Positions 27,113-36,654 are shown, counted from the first letter of the stretch. The stretch is 64,000 nucleotides of DNA from Pseudomonas sp. UBA6562 (GCF_002434265.1 NZ_DJJS01000004.1:315079-379078); one strand, 5' to 3'. The notes: a model not told the origin generated them from the sequence alone. Numbers and translations: made by a program.

Positions 27113-27334
27113 ATGCCCCTTTATGACTATCAATGCGCCGCCTGCGATCACCGGCTGGAGGCGCTGCAGAAAATCAGTGCAGCGCCGCTGACCGATTGCC
27201 CCGCCTGCCAGGCGCCCGAACTCAAGAAGCAGTTGTCCGTTCCCGGGTTCCGCCTGGGCGGGTCCGGTTGGTACGAAACCGACTTCAAGACCGGGACCAA
27301 GAAGAACCTGGCCGGCGACAACAAGCCCGACTGA
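27113..27334 (+). CDS. FmdB-family zinc-ribbon protein
   Basis: A 73-residue protein starting MPLYDYQCAACDHRLEALQK with two C-x2-C pairs (CAAC at residues 8-11 and CPAC near 29-32) that form a zinc ribbon. The C-terminal GFRLGGSGWYETDFKTG segment is typical of the family. It precedes aspS by about 90 bases and may share its transcript. Function is unknown. Confidence 0.9.
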   Translation: MPLYDYQCAACDHRLEALQKISAAPLTDCPACQAPELKKQLSVPGFRLGGSGWYETDFKTGTKKNLAGDNKPD

Positions 27335-27424
27335 GTTGAATTGCAGTGCGCAGGTCTTGCAGTATGGCCCCCTGGGCCGGCGAGCCCCCACCGAACACAC
27401 GATCACGAGAAGCGAACCACCATC

Positions 27425-29200
27425 ATGATGCGCAGCCACTATTGCGGCCAACTGAACGAGAGCCTGGATGGCCAGGAAGTCACCCTTTGCGGTTGGGTCC
27501 ATCGTCGCCGCGACCACGGCGGGGTGATCTTCCTCGACATCCGTGACCGCGAAGGCCTGGCCCAGGTCGTCTTCGATCCGGACCGCGCCGAAACCTTCGC
27601 CGCCGCCGACCGCGTGCGCAGCGAGTACGTCGTGCAGATCACCGGCAAGGTCCGCCTGCGTCCTGCCGGCGCGGTCAACGCCAACATGACCTCCGGCGCC
27701 ATCGAGGTGCTGGGCTACGAACTGACGGTGCTCAACGAAGCCGAAACGCCGCCGTTCCCGCTCAACGAATTCTCCGACGTCGGCGAAGAAACCCGCCTGC
27801 GCTATCGCTTCATCGACCTGCGCCGTCCGGAAATGGCCGACAAGCTGCGTCTGCGTTCGCGCATCACCAGCAGCATCCGCCGCTTCCTCGACGACAACGG
27901 CTTCCTCGACGTCGAGACGCCGATCCTGACCCGCGCCACGCCCGAAGGCGCGCGCGACTATCTGGTACCTAGCCGTACCCACGCCGGCAGCTTCTTCGCC
28001 TTGCCGCAGTCGCCGCAGTTGTTCAAGCAACTGCTGATGGTCGCCGGCTTCGACCGCTACTACCAGATCGCCAAGTGCTTCCGCGACGAAGACCTGCGCG
28101 CCGACCGCCAGCCCGAATTCACCCAGATCGACATCGAGACCAGCTTCCTCGACGAAACCGAGATCATGGGCCTGACCGAAAGCATGATCCGCAAGCTGTT
28201 CAAGGAAGTGCTGGACCTCGAATTCGGCGACTTCCCGCACATGACCTTCGAAGAAGCCATGCGCCGCTACGGTTCCGACAAGCCCGACCTGCGCAACCCG
28301 CTGGAACTGGTGGACGTCGCCGACCAGCTCAAGGACGTCGACTTCAAGGTCTTCAGCGGCCCAGCCAACGATCCCAAGTGCCGCGTCACCGCGCTGCGCC
28401 TGCCAGGCGGCGCCAGCATGCCGCGCAGCCGCATCGACGAATACACCAAGTTCGTCGGCATCTACGGTGCCCGCGGCCTGGCGTACATCAAGGTCAACGA
28501 GCGCGCCAAGGGCGTCGAAGGCCTGCAATCGCCGATCGTCAAGAACATCCCCGAGGCCAACCTCAACGTGATCCTCGATCGCGTGGGTGCGGTGGACGGC
28601 GACATCGTCTTCTTCGGTGCCGACAAGTTCAAGGTGGTCAGCGAAGCGCTGGGCGCACTGCGTATCCGTCTGGGCCACGACTTCGAACTGTTGACCTGCG
28701 AGTGGGCGCCGATGTGGGTCGTCGACTTCCCGATGTTCGAAGAGAACGAAGACGGCAGCTTCACCGCGCTGCACCACCCGTTCACCGCACCCAAGTGCTC
28801 GCCCGAAGCGCTCGAGGCCAACCCGGCCACCGCGCTGTCGCGCGCCTACGACATGGTGTTGAACGGCACCGAGCTTGGCGGCGGTTCGATCCGTATCCAC
28901 CGCAAGGAAATGCAGCAGGCGGTGTTCCGTCTGCTGGGCATCGAAGCGGCGGAACAGGAAGAGAAGTTCGGCTTCCTGCTCGACGCGCTGAAGTTCGGTG
29001 CGCCGCCCCATGGCGGTCTGGCCTTCGGCCTCGACCGTCTGGTGATGCTGATGACCGGCGCCCAGTCGATCCGTGAAGTGATCGCATTCCCGAAAACCCA
29101 GAGCGCGGCCTGCGTCATGACCCAGGCTCCAGGCCTGGTCGATGCCAAGGCTCTGCGTGAGCTGCACATCCGTCTGCGCGAGCAGACCAAGGTCGAGTAA
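27425..29200 (+). CDS. aspS: Aspartyl-tRNA synthetase
   Basis: A 591-residue bacterial class IIb synthetase. It has an N-terminal OB-fold anticodon-binding domain (CGWVHRRRDHGGVIFLD), motif 2 near FRDEDLRADRQPEFTQID, a GAD insertion domain, and motif 3 near GLAFGLDRLVMLM. The start MMRSHYCGQ fits other Pseudomonas AspRS proteins. In Pseudomonas this enzyme is known to be non-discriminating and also to make Asp-tRNA-Asn for the amidotransferase route. That is family knowledge, not visible here. Confidence 0.97.
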   Translation: MMRSHYCGQLNESLDGQEVTLCGWVHRRRDHGGVIFLDIRDREGLAQVVFDPDRAETFAAADRVRSEYVVQITGKVRLRPAGAVNANMTSGAIEVLGYELTVLNEAETPPFPLNEFSDVGEETRLRYRFIDLRRPEMADKLRLRSRITSSIRRFLDDNGFLDVETPILTRATPEGARDYLVPSRTHAGSFFALPQSPQLFKQLLMVAGFDRYYQIAKCFRDEDLRADRQPEFTQIDIETSFLDETEIMGLTESMIRKLFKEVLDLEFGDFPHMTFEEAMRRYGSDKPDLRNPLELVDVADQLKDVDFKVFSGPANDPKCRVTALRLPGGASMPRSRIDEYTKFVGIYGARGLAYIKVNERAKGVEGLQSPIVKNIPEANLNVILDRVGAVDGDIVFFGADKFKVVSEALGALRIRLGHDFELLTCEWAPMWVVDFPMFEENEDGSFTALHHPFTAPKCSPEALEANPATALSRAYDMVLNGTELGGGSIRIHRKEMQQAVFRLLGIEAAEQEEKFGFLLDALKFGAPPHGGLAFGLDRLVMLMTGAQSIREVIAFPKTQSAACVMTQAPGLVDAKALRELHIRLREQTKVE

Positions 29201-29209
29201 GCTCGGCAC

Positions 29210-29240
29210 CAGGGGTGGCTAGCAGCGGCAGCCACCCCTG
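29210..29240 (+). terminator. Eleven-base inverted repeat after aspS
   Basis: A perfect CAGGGGTGGCT / AGCCACCCCTG stem with a nine-base loop starts nine bases after the aspS stop. It has no T-run, so it may stabilise the 3' end or act together with the second hairpin at 29264. Confidence 0.6.
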
Positions 29241-29263
29241 TGACATACCGCAAGTTTCCCGTT

Positions 29264-29296
29264 CCGCCCCGTCCAGGGGCGGGGCTGTTTCTGTTT
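29264..29296 (+). terminator. Second hairpin between aspS and yebC
   Basis: CCGCCCC-GTCCA-GGGGCGG is followed by the T-rich run GCTGTTTCTGTTT, consistent with a rho-independent terminator of aspS. Confidence 0.6.
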
Positions 29297-29314
29297 CAAG
29301 GATTTGGAGTCGTT

Positions 29315-30061
29315 ATGGCTGGTCATTCCAAGTGGGCGAACATCAAGCACCGCAAAGAGCGCCAGGATGCCAAGAGAGGCAAGGTCTTCACCAAGTGGAT
29401 TCGTGAGCTGACCGTCGCGGCCAAGCAGGGCGGCGGCGACCCGGCCTCCAACCCGCGCCTGCGTCTGGCGCTGGACAAGGCGCTGGGCGCCAACATGAGC
29501 CGCGACATCATCGACCGTGCCGTGGCGCGCGGTGCCGGCACCAACGAAAGCGACAACGTCGAAGAGCTCAGCTACGAAGGCTATGGCCCAGGCGGTGTAG
29601 CGGTCATGGTCGAAGCCATGACCGACAACCGCAACCGCACCGCCGCCGCCGTACGCCATGCGTTCTCCAAGTGTGGCGGCAACCTGGGCACCGACGGCTC
29701 GGTGGCCTACCTGTTCGAACGCAAGGGGCAGATCAGCTTCGCCCCCGGCGTGGACGAAGACGCACTGATGGAAGCGGCGATGGAAGCCGATGCCGACGAT
29801 GTGGTGGCCAACGACGACGGCTCTTTCGACGTGTTCGCCTCGTTCAACAGCTTCTATGCCGTGCGCAATGCCCTGGAGGAGGCCGGCTTCAAGGCCGCCG
29901 ACGCGGAAATCGTCATGCTGCCCACGACCAGCGCCGAGCTGGACCAGGACGGCGCCGAGAAGGTGCTCAGGCTGATCGACATGCTCGAAGACCTCGACGA
30001 CGTACAGAACGTCTACTCCAATGCGCAGATCTCCGACGAGGTCATGGAGCAGTTGGGCTAG
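29315..30061 (+). CDS. yebC: YebC/PmpR-family regulatory or ribosome-associated protein
   Basis: A 248-residue protein with the invariant N-terminus MAGHSKWANIKHRKERQD. YebC/TACO1 proteins act as DNA-binding regulators (PmpR in P. aeruginosa represses pqsR), and some relatives assist translation of proline runs. It heads the Holliday-junction cluster, ruvC following after about 120 bases, which is its usual place. Confidence 0.93.
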   Translation: MAGHSKWANIKHRKERQDAKRGKVFTKWIRELTVAAKQGGGDPASNPRLRLALDKALGANMSRDIIDRAVARGAGTNESDNVEELSYEGYGPGGVAVMVEAMTDNRNRTAAAVRHAFSKCGGNLGTDGSVAYLFERKGQISFAPGVDEDALMEAAMEADADDVVANDDGSFDVFASFNSFYAVRNALEEAGFKAADAEIVMLPTTSAELDQDGAEKVLRLIDMLEDLDDVQNVYSNAQISDEVMEQLG

Positions 30062-30182
30062 CGCCCAAACGAATACGGGCTTGCTCGTGCCTCGATCAGG
30101 GGGTGCGAGCCGGTCCGGGCCTGTTACGCGGCACTCTGGGTACTCCGGCGCAATCCTGCGCCTTTTTTGCATTGCAGGCGTT

Positions 30183-30707
30183 ATGACTTTGATTCTTGGT
30201 ATCGACCCCGGCTCGCGCATCACCGGTTACGGTGTGGTGCGGCAGACGGCCCGTGGGTGCGAGTACGTGGCTTCGGGCTGTATCCGTACCGGTGACGGCG
30301 AGCTGCCCTCGCGTTTGCAGGTCGTCTTTCGCGGGGTGGCCGAGGTGATCCGCCTGCATGGGCCGGTCACCATGGGCATCGAGCGGGTGTTCATGGCGCG
30401 CAACCCCGATTCCGCCCTGAAGCTGGGCCAGGCCCGAGGCGCGGCGATCGTCGCGGCGGCCGAGGCCGGGCTGGAGGTGGCCGAATACAGCCCCACGCAG
30501 ATCAAACAGGCGGTGGCCGGCACAGGTGGGGCGAACAAGGAGCAGGTGCAGTTGATGGTGATGCACCTGCTCAAGCTCACCCAGAAGCCGCAGATCGATG
30601 CGTCCGACGCCTTGGCCATCGCATTGTGCCACGCCCATACCCGCTCCAGCCTGGTGCCCCACGGCCTGGGCACGGCCCGCCGGCGCGGCGGGCGCTTGCG
30701 GCTGTAG
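30183..30707 (+). CDS. ruvC: Holliday-junction endonuclease RuvC
   Basis: A 174-residue nuclease with catalytic acidic residues in LILGIDPGSRITGYG (Asp7), IERVFMARN (Glu near 67) and the C-terminal QIDASDALAIALCHAH region (two Asp near 138-141). It resolves Holliday junctions in a complex with RuvAB. The start at 30183 places the catalytic Asp at residue 7 as in the family. Confidence 0.97.
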   Translation: MTLILGIDPGSRITGYGVVRQTARGCEYVASGCIRTGDGELPSRLQVVFRGVAEVIRLHGPVTMGIERVFMARNPDSALKLGQARGAAIVAAAEAGLEVAEYSPTQIKQAVAGTGGANKEQVQLMVMHLLKLTQKPQIDASDALAIALCHAHTRSSLVPHGLGTARRRGGRLRL

Positions 30708-30735
30708 AGGCTTCATGCGTTGATACATATTTCGC

Positions 30736-30758
30736 CCCAGGGAAGCACTTACCCTGGG
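30736..30758 (+). terminator. Hairpin between ruvC and ruvA
   Basis: A CCCAGGG / CCCTGGG stem with a nine-base loop and a short following ATTT lies in the 109-base gap. It may attenuate rather than fully end the ruvC transcript. Confidence 0.45.
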
Positions 30759-30816
30759 CATTTGCTGATAGGGTGAGGCGGTCACGAGCCACCCGCCCCG
30801 ATTAAAGGAACGACAC

Positions 30817-31434
30817 GTGATTGGACGTTTGCGCGGCACCCTGGCGGAAAAACAGCCGCCGCACCTGATTATCGACGTCAATGGCCTGGGCTATGAGCTG
30901 GAAGTGCCCATGACGACGCTCTATCGCCTGCCCAAGGTCGGTGAGATGGTCACGCTGCACACCCATCAAGTGGTGCGTGAAGATGCGCACCTGCTGTACG
31001 GCTTTTTCGAAAAGCGCGAGCGTGAGCTGTTCCGCGAGCTGATCCGGCTCAATGGCGTTGGCCCCAAGCTGGCCCTGGCGCTGATGTCCGGGCTGGAGGT
31101 AGACGAGTTGGTGCGCTGCGTGCAGGCTCAGGACGCCTCGGTGCTGGTGCGCGTGCCGGGTGTGGGCAAGAAGACCGCCGAGCGGCTGCTGGTCGAGCTC
31201 AAGGACCGCTTCAAGGCCTGGGAAACCTCGCCGGCCATGTTCACCCTGGTGTCCGACGGGCCGCTGCCGTTGGCAGTCGACTCCAGTGCCGAGGCCGATG
31301 CCGTCAGCGCACTGGTGTCTTTGGGCTACAAGCCGCAGGAGGCCAGCAAGGCCATCGGCGCGATCAAGGACAAGGCCGGCCTGAGCAGCGAAGAGCTGAT
31401 CCGCCGTAGCCTCAAAGGGATGATCGTCAAGTGA
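30817..31434 (+). CDS. ruvA: Holliday-junction helicase subunit RuvA
   Basis: A 205-residue protein with an N-terminal OB domain (VIGRLRGTLAEKQPPHLIID), helix-hairpin-helix motifs (LNGVGPKLALALMSG and VPGVGKKTAERLLVEL) and the C-terminal RuvB-contacting domain. It starts with GTG. RuvA tetramers bind the four-way junction and load RuvB. Its stop overlaps the ruvB start by four bases. Confidence 0.97.
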   Translation: MIGRLRGTLAEKQPPHLIIDVNGLGYELEVPMTTLYRLPKVGEMVTLHTHQVVREDAHLLYGFFEKRERELFRELIRLNGVGPKLALALMSGLEVDELVRCVQAQDASVLVRVPGVGKKTAERLLVELKDRFKAWETSPAMFTLVSDGPLPLAVDSSAEADAVSALVSLGYKPQEASKAIGAIKDKAGLSSEELIRRSLKGMIVK

Positions 31435-32477
31435 TCGAAGCCGACCGACTGATCGCCGCCAGCGGCCGCGATCGCGAAGAGGTCCAGGACCGCGCGATCC
31501 GTCCGCTCAGCCTGGACGACTACATCGGCCAGCCGGTCGTGCGCGACCAGATGGGCCTGTTCATCCAGGCAGCGCGCGGGCGCAACGAATCCCTCGACCA
31601 CACCTTGATCTTCGGCCCGCCGGGCCTGGGCAAGACCACGCTGGCCAACATCATCGCCAACGAAATGGGCGTGTCGGTCAAAAGCACCTCCGGGCCGATC
31701 CTCGAACGGCCGGGCGACCTGGCGGCGATGCTGACCAACCTCGAACCCCACGACGTATTGTTCATCGACGAAATCCATCGCCTGCCACCGGTGGTGGAAG
31801 AAGTGCTGTACCCGGCGATGGAAGATTTCCAGCTCGACATCATGATCGGCGAAGGCCCGGCGGCCCGTTCGATCAAGCTCGACCTGCCGCCGTTCACCCT
31901 GGTCGGCGCCACCACCCGCGCCGGCATGCTGACCAACCCGCTGCGCGACCGCTTCGGGATCGTCCAGCGCCTGGAGTTCTACAGCAACAAGGACCTGAGC
32001 ACGATCGTCTCGCGTTCGGCAGGGATTCTCGGTCTGCCGATCGATCCCGAAGGGGCGTTCGAGATCGCCCGGCGCGCGCGCGGCACCCCGCGTATCGCCA
32101 ACCGTCTGCTGCGGCGCGTGCGCGACTTCGCGCAAGTGCGCGGGCAGGGCCATATCACCAAGTCCATTGCCGACATGGCCTTGAACCTGCTCGATGTCGA
32201 TGAGCGTGGTTTCGACCACTCCGACCGGCGCCTGCTGTTGACCATGATCGAAAAGTTCGACGGCGGCCCGGTCGGTGTCGACAACCTCGCGGCGGCCATC
32301 AGTGAGGAACGCCACACCATCGAAGACGTGCTCGAACCCTACCTGATCCAGCAGGGCTACATCATGCGTACGCCACGCGGGCGCGTGGTCACGCGGCATG
32401 CCTATCTGCACTTCGGTCTGAACATTCCGGGGCGCTTCGCCGAAGGTGGGGAATTTTCCGATCCAGGCGACGAGTAG
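31431..32477 (+). CDS. ruvB: Holliday-junction branch-migration ATPase RuvB
   Basis: A 348-residue AAA+ motor with Walker A GPPGLGKTTLAN near residues 62-73, Walker B VLFIDEIHRL near residues 106-115, sensor segment GATTRAGMLTNPLRDRFG and a C-terminal winged helix. It starts with GTG inside the overlap GTGA with ruvA, so the two are translationally coupled and made in step. Confidence 0.98.
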   Translation: MIEADRLIAASGRDREEVQDRAIRPLSLDDYIGQPVVRDQMGLFIQAARGRNESLDHTLIFGPPGLGKTTLANIIANEMGVSVKSTSGPILERPGDLAAMLTNLEPHDVLFIDEIHRLPPVVEEVLYPAMEDFQLDIMIGEGPAARSIKLDLPPFTLVGATTRAGMLTNPLRDRFGIVQRLEFYSNKDLSTIVSRSAGILGLPIDPEGAFEIARRARGTPRIANRLLRRVRDFAQVRGQGHITKSIADMALNLLDVDERGFDHSDRRLLLTMIEKFDGGPVGVDNLAAAISEERHTIEDVLEPYLIQQGYIMRTPRGRVVTRHAYLHFGLNIPGRFAEGGEFSDPGDE

Positions 32478-32602
32478 TCGATCAAAACCGCTTTTGCGTG
32501 GTCCTACCGCTGGCGCTCGGCGAGCGGGCCGAACCTGCGACAAAGCCTGCGAAAAAACAGTTGTTCTGCCGGATTGGCAAGCCGAGGAGTAAGCACTAGA
32601 GT

Positions 32603-33055
32603 ATGCGCGCGCAAAATGAGCTGGAACCGTTCGCACACCGCTGTCGCGTCTACTACGAAGATACCGATGCCGGCGGCGTGGTCTACTACGTCAACTACCT
32701 CAAATTCATGGAGCGCGCGCGCACCGAACGGCTGCGTCACCTTGGCTTTTCCCAGGCACAGCTGGCAACACAAGATCTTCTGTTCGTCGTCCACTCCAGT
32801 GAAGCGCGCTATCTGGCGCCGGCCCGGCTGGACGACGAACTGCGGGTAACCGCGCACGTGTGTGAGCTCAACCGGGCCAGCCTGCGCTTCATTCAGCAGG
32901 TATGGCGGGAGCGCGATCGGACTTTGCTCTGCGAGGGGCGATTCCTGATCGCCGCCGTGCGCGCCGACACTTTCAAACCCCGAGCCATTCCCCCGGAACT
33001 GCGCGATGCGTTCCAGGCGGACTGCTCGGGTCATCAATCGAACGCAGGAGAATAA
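32603..33055 (+). CDS. ybgC: Acyl-CoA thioesterase YbgC of the Tol-Pal operon
   Basis: A 150-residue hot-dog-fold thioesterase with the catalytic motif YYEDTDAGGVVYYVNYLKFMER near residues 17-38. It hydrolyses short-chain acyl-CoA or acyl-ACP and is associated with phospholipid enzymes in E. coli. It is the first gene of the conserved ybgC-tolQRAB-pal-cpoB operon and ends two bases before tolQ. Confidence 0.95.
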   Translation: MRAQNELEPFAHRCRVYYEDTDAGGVVYYVNYLKFMERARTERLRHLGFSQAQLATQDLLFVVHSSEARYLAPARLDDELRVTAHVCELNRASLRFIQQVWRERDRTLLCEGRFLIAAVRADTFKPRAIPPELRDAFQADCSGHQSNAGE

Positions 33056-33057
33056 GC

Positions 33058-33753
33058 GTGGAAGCAAACGTCGTCGACCATACCTCCATGTGGAGCCTGG
33101 TCGCCAATGCCAGTGTCGTGGTGCAGTTGGTCATGCTGACCCTGGTCGCCGCCTCGGTGACCTCGTGGATCATGATCTTCCAGCGCAGCGCCATGCTGCG
33201 TGCCGGCCGTCGCGCGCTGGACGCCTTCGAAGAGCGGTTCTGGTCGGGTATCGACCTGTCCAAGCTGTATCGCCAGGCCGGCAGCAACCCCGACCCGGAT
33301 TCGGGTGTCGAGCAGGTGTTCCGCGCAGGCTTCAAGGAGTTCTCGCGCTTGCGCCAGCAGCCGGGCGTCGATCCCGATGCGGTGATGGAAGGGGTAGGGC
33401 GGGCCATGCGCGTCGCCATCTCCCGCGAGGAAGAGAAACTCGAGCAGAGCCTGCCGTTCCTGGCCACCGTCGGTTCCACCAGCCCGTACATCGGTCTGTT
33501 CGGCACCGTATGGGGCATCATGAACTCGTTCCGCGGCCTGGCCAGCGCCCAGCAGGCGACCCTGGCCACCGTAGCGCCCGGCATCGCCGAAGCCTTGATC
33601 GCCACCGCGATCGGCCTGTTCGCCGCCATCCCCGCCGTCATCGCCTACAACCGTTTTGCCGCGCGCAGCGAGACCCTGATCGGCCGTTACTACACGTTCG
33701 CCGACGAGTTCCAGGCCATCCTGCACCGCAAAGTACACACCAGCGAAGAGTGA
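33058..33753 (+). CDS. tolQ: Tol-Pal system proton-channel subunit TolQ
   Basis: A 231-residue inner-membrane protein of the MotA/TolQ/ExbB family with three membrane helices. The conserved channel segment TSPYIGLFGTVWGIMNSFRG lies near residues 141-160. The GTG start at 33058 follows an AGGAG site. TolQ and TolR use proton flow to energise TolA and constrict the outer membrane at division. Confidence 0.96.
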   Translation: MEANVVDHTSMWSLVANASVVVQLVMLTLVAASVTSWIMIFQRSAMLRAGRRALDAFEERFWSGIDLSKLYRQAGSNPDPDSGVEQVFRAGFKEFSRLRQQPGVDPDAVMEGVGRAMRVAISREEEKLEQSLPFLATVGSTSPYIGLFGTVWGIMNSFRGLASAQQATLATVAPGIAEALIATAIGLFAAIPAVIAYNRFAARSETLIGRYYTFADEFQAILHRKVHTSEE

Positions 33754-33767
33754 TCAGGTAGAAACCC

Positions 33768-34220
33768 ATGGCCCGAGTTCGCCACAAACGCAAGCCGGTC
33801 GCCGAGATGAACGTGGTGCCCTACATCGACGTGATGCTGGTGCTGCTGGTCATCTTCATGGTGACGGCACCCATGCTCAACCAGGGCGTGAAGGTGGATC
33901 TGCCCAAGGTGTCCAGCGAGGCCTTGCCCCAGGACAACAACGTGCAGATCCTCACCATCTCCATCAAGGCCGACAAGACCTACTACTGGAACCTTGGCAG
34001 CGAAGTCGACACCGACAAGCAGATGGACAAGGCCATGACCTTGCCGGACATGACCAGCGCCGTGACCAAGATCATCGCCGCCGGCCGCGACCAGGGTAAG
34101 CAGACCCAGGTGTTCATCCGTGGCGACAAAGCCGTGGACTACGGTTCGGTCATGGGCGCCATGGGCGGGCTGCAGCAAGCCGGCGTCGGTAACGTTGGCC
34201 TGATCACCGAGGCGCCCTGA
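33768..34220 (+). CDS. tolR: Tol-Pal system stator protein TolR
   Basis: A 150-residue ExbD/TolR-family protein with one N-terminal membrane helix containing the essential proton-path Asp in NVVPYIDVMLVLLVIFMV near residues 16-33, then a periplasmic domain. Its stop overlaps the tolA start by one base (TGATG). Confidence 0.96.
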   Translation: MARVRHKRKPVAEMNVVPYIDVMLVLLVIFMVTAPMLNQGVKVDLPKVSSEALPQDNNVQILTISIKADKTYYWNLGSEVDTDKQMDKAMTLPDMTSAVTKIIAAGRDQGKQTQVFIRGDKAVDYGSVMGAMGGLQQAGVGNVGLITEAP

Positions 34221-35356
34221 TGCAGCAGCGAGAGCCCTCCGCCTCGGAAAGCTACTTCTGGCCCAGCGTCTGGGCCATTGGCTTGCACGTGCTGGTCTTC
34301 GGCATGCTGTTCGTCAGCTTCGCCATGACGCCGGAACTGCCGCCGTCCAAGCCCATCGTTCAGGCTACGCTGTACCAGCTGAAGTCCAAGAGCCAGGCGA
34401 CCACCCAGACCAACCAGAAGATTGCTGGCGAGGCCAAGAAGACCGCTTCACGGCAGACCGAAGTCGAGCAGCTCGAACAGAAAAAGGTCGAGCAGGAGGC
34501 CGTGAAGGCCGCGGAACAAAAGAAAGCCGACACCGCTCAAAAGGCCGAAGAAGCGCGCGAGGCCGCCGAAGCCAAGAAAGCCGAGGAAGCGGCCAAGGCT
34601 GCCGAGGCGAAAAAAGCCGCCGAAGCCAAGAAAGCCGACGAGGCCAAGAAGGCCGACGAGGCCAAGAAAGCCGACGAGTCGAAGAAGGCCGCCGAGAAGC
34701 AACAGGCCGACATCGCCAAGAAGAAGGCTGAAGAAGAGGCCAAGAAGAAGGCCGAAGAAGAAGCCAAGAAACAGGCTGCGGAAGAGGCGAAGAAAAAAGC
34801 CGCCGAAGACGCTAAAAAGCAGGCAGCCGAAGAAGCCAAGAAAAAAGCAGCCGAGGACGCCAAGAAGGCAGCGGCGGCCGAGGATGCGAAGAAGAAGGCA
34901 GCCGAAGAGGCCAAGAAAAAGGCCGCTGCGGACGCTCAGAAGAAAAAAGCCCAGGATGCGGCGCGCAAGGCGGCGGAAGACAAGAAGGCTCAGGCGTTGG
35001 CCGAGCTGTTGTCCGACACCACCGAGCGGCAGCAGGCCCTGGCCGACGAGCAGGGTGACCAGGTAGCCGGCGATTTCGACGACCTGATCCGCATGCGAGC
35101 CGCCGAAGGTTGGGCGCGTCCACCGTCCGCTCGCAAGGGCATGACCGTGGTGCTGCAAATCAACATGCTGCCCGATGGCACCGTCACCGCCGTGAAGGTC
35201 GCCAAGTCCAGCGGCGATGCGTCGTTCGACAGTTCGGCCGTGGCAGCAGTGAAGAACATTGGTCGCTTGACCGAAATGCAAGGCTTGAAGCCGAACGAGT
35301 TCAACCCGTACCGGTCATTCAAGATGACATTTACACCTGAGGATCTTGCGTTGTGA
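34220..35356 (+). CDS. tolA: Tol-Pal system energy-transducing protein TolA
   Basis: A 378-residue protein. It has a single N-terminal membrane anchor (about residues 14-35), a long Lys/Ala/Glu-rich helical domain II (about residues 70-260) made of repeated EAKKAAE-like units, and a TonB-like C-terminal domain III (about residues 285-378). It spans the periplasm and contacts TolB and Pal when energised by TolQR. The repeat tract may vary in length between strains. Confidence 0.95.
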   Translation: MQQREPSASESYFWPSVWAIGLHVLVFGMLFVSFAMTPELPPSKPIVQATLYQLKSKSQATTQTNQKIAGEAKKTASRQTEVEQLEQKKVEQEAVKAAEQKKADTAQKAEEAREAAEAKKAEEAAKAAEAKKAAEAKKADEAKKADEAKKADESKKAAEKQQADIAKKKAEEEAKKKAEEEAKKQAAEEAKKKAAEDAKKQAAEEAKKKAAEDAKKAAAAEDAKKKAAEEAKKKAAADAQKKKAQDAARKAAEDKKAQALAELLSDTTERQQALADEQGDQVAGDFDDLIRMRAAEGWARPPSARKGMTVVLQINMLPDGTVTAVKVAKSSGDASFDSSAVAAVKNIGRLTEMQGLKPNEFNPYRSFKMTFTPEDLAL

Positions 35357-36654
35357 TTAAACGTCTGAGAGGACTGCTTGTCTTGCTCTGCTGCGTGGCA
35401 GGCATGGCAGTGGCAGATGAAAAGAACATCCTGGTCACCAGCGGTAGCGACCGGGCCACTCCCATCGCCGTAGTGCCCTTCGGTCTGCAGGGCGGCAGCG
35501 TGCTGCCCGAAGACATGGCCGAGATCATCGGCAATGACCTGCGCAACTCCGGCTACTACTCGCCGATCCCGCGGCAGAACATGATCAGCCAGCCGAGCCA
35601 GGCCAGCGAAGTCATCTTCCGCGATTGGAAAGCCCTGGGTGCGCAGTACGTCATGGTGGGCAGCATCGTACCTTCCGGTGGTCGTCTGCAGGTGCAGTAC
35701 GCCCTGTTCAACGTGGCCACCGAGCAGCAAGTGCTGACCGGCAGCGTGTCGGGTACCACCGACCAGCTGCGCGACATGTCGCACTACATCGCCGACCAGT
35801 CGTTCGAGAAGCTCACCGGCATCAAGGGCGCGTTCTCCACCCGCATGCTGTACGTGACCGCCGAACGCTTCTCGGCCACCAATACGCGCTACACCCTGCA
35901 GCGTTCCGACTACGACGGTGCCCGTGCGGTGACATTGCTGCAATCGCGCGAGCCGATCCTCTCGCCGCGTTTCGCGCCGGACGGCAAGCGTATCGCCTAT
36001 GTGTCGTTCGAGCAGAAGCGCCCGCGCATCTTCGTCCAGCACATCGATACCGGTCGCCGCGAGCAGGTCACCAACTTCGAAGGCCTCAACGGCGCACCGG
36101 CATGGTCGCCCGACGGTTCGCGCCTGGCGTTCGTTCTGTCCAAAGACGGTAACCCCGACATCTATGTCATGAACATGGGTTCGCGTCAGATCAGCCGCGT
36201 CACCGCAGGCCCGGGTATCAACACCGAACCGTTCTGGGGTAAAGACGGCAACACCATCTACTTCACATCCGACCGTGGCGGCAAACCACAGATCTATAAA
36301 ACGTCGGCCAGCGGCGGTGGTGCCGAACGCGTTACTTTCGTGGGTAACTACAATGCCAACCCCAAGTTGTCGGCCGATGAAAAAACGTTGGTCATGATTC
36401 ACCGCCAGCAAGGTTTTACCAACTTCAAAGTGGCGGCACAGGACTTGCAGCGCGGAAGTGTAAAGATTCTCTCCGAGACCAGTCTTGATGAGTCGCCTAC
36501 TGTTGCGCCCAACGGCACCATGCTAATCTACGCCACCCGCCAGCAGGGCCGGGGAGTCTTGATGCTCGTGTCCCTAAACGGACGCACGAGGCTCCCGCTT
36601 CCTACCGCTCAAGGCGAAGTCAGAGAACCGTCCTGGTCCCCTTACCTGAACTGA
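35353..36654 (+). CDS. tolB: Tol-Pal system translocation protein TolB
   Basis: A 433-residue periplasmic protein. The signal peptide is about 21 residues (LLVLLCCVAGMAVA then DEKN). An N-terminal domain is followed by a six-bladed beta-propeller whose blades repeat 'SPDGSRLAF' / 'GKDGNTIYFTSDRGG' patterns. It bridges Pal and TolA. The start is GTG overlapping the tolA stop (GTGA). Confidence 0.96.
   Translation: MIKRLRGLLVLLCCVAGMAVADEKNILVTSGSDRATPIAVVPFGLQGGSVLPEDMAEIIGNDLRNSGYYSPIPRQNMISQPSQASEVIFRDWKALGAQYVMVGSIVPSGGRLQVQYALFNVATEQQVLTGSVSGTTDQLRDMSHYIADQSFEKLTGIKGAFSTRMLYVTAERFSATNTRYTLQRSDYDGARAVTLLQSREPILSPRFAPDGKRIAYVSFEQKRPRIFVQHIDTGRREQVTNFEGLNGAPAWSPDGSRLAFVLSKDGNPDIYVMNMGSRQISRVTAGPGINTEPFWGKDGNTIYFTSDRGGKPQIYKTSASGGGAERVTFVGNYNANPKLSADEKTLVMIHRQQGFTNFKVAAQDLQRGSVKILSETSLDESPTVAPNGTMLIYATRQQGRGVLMLVSLNGRTRLPLPTAQGEVREPSWSPYLN

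Noticed and set aside
27086..29209. A 700-codon open frame antisense to aspS
   Set aside because: It mirrors the aspS frame in a GC-rich gene, has no recognisable domain and no ribosome site. Such antisense frames are expected at this GC content.
34440..35010. Repetitive Lys/Ala-coding tract taken as a possible DNA repeat array
   Set aside because: It is the normal helical domain II of TolA and no exact tandem DNA unit beyond codon-level similarity is needed to explain it.
30817..35358. Unusual cluster of GTG starts (ruvA, ruvB, tolQ, tolB)
   Set aside because: GTG starts with overlaps are common in coupled operons of high-GC Pseudomonas and do not by themselves indicate special regulation.
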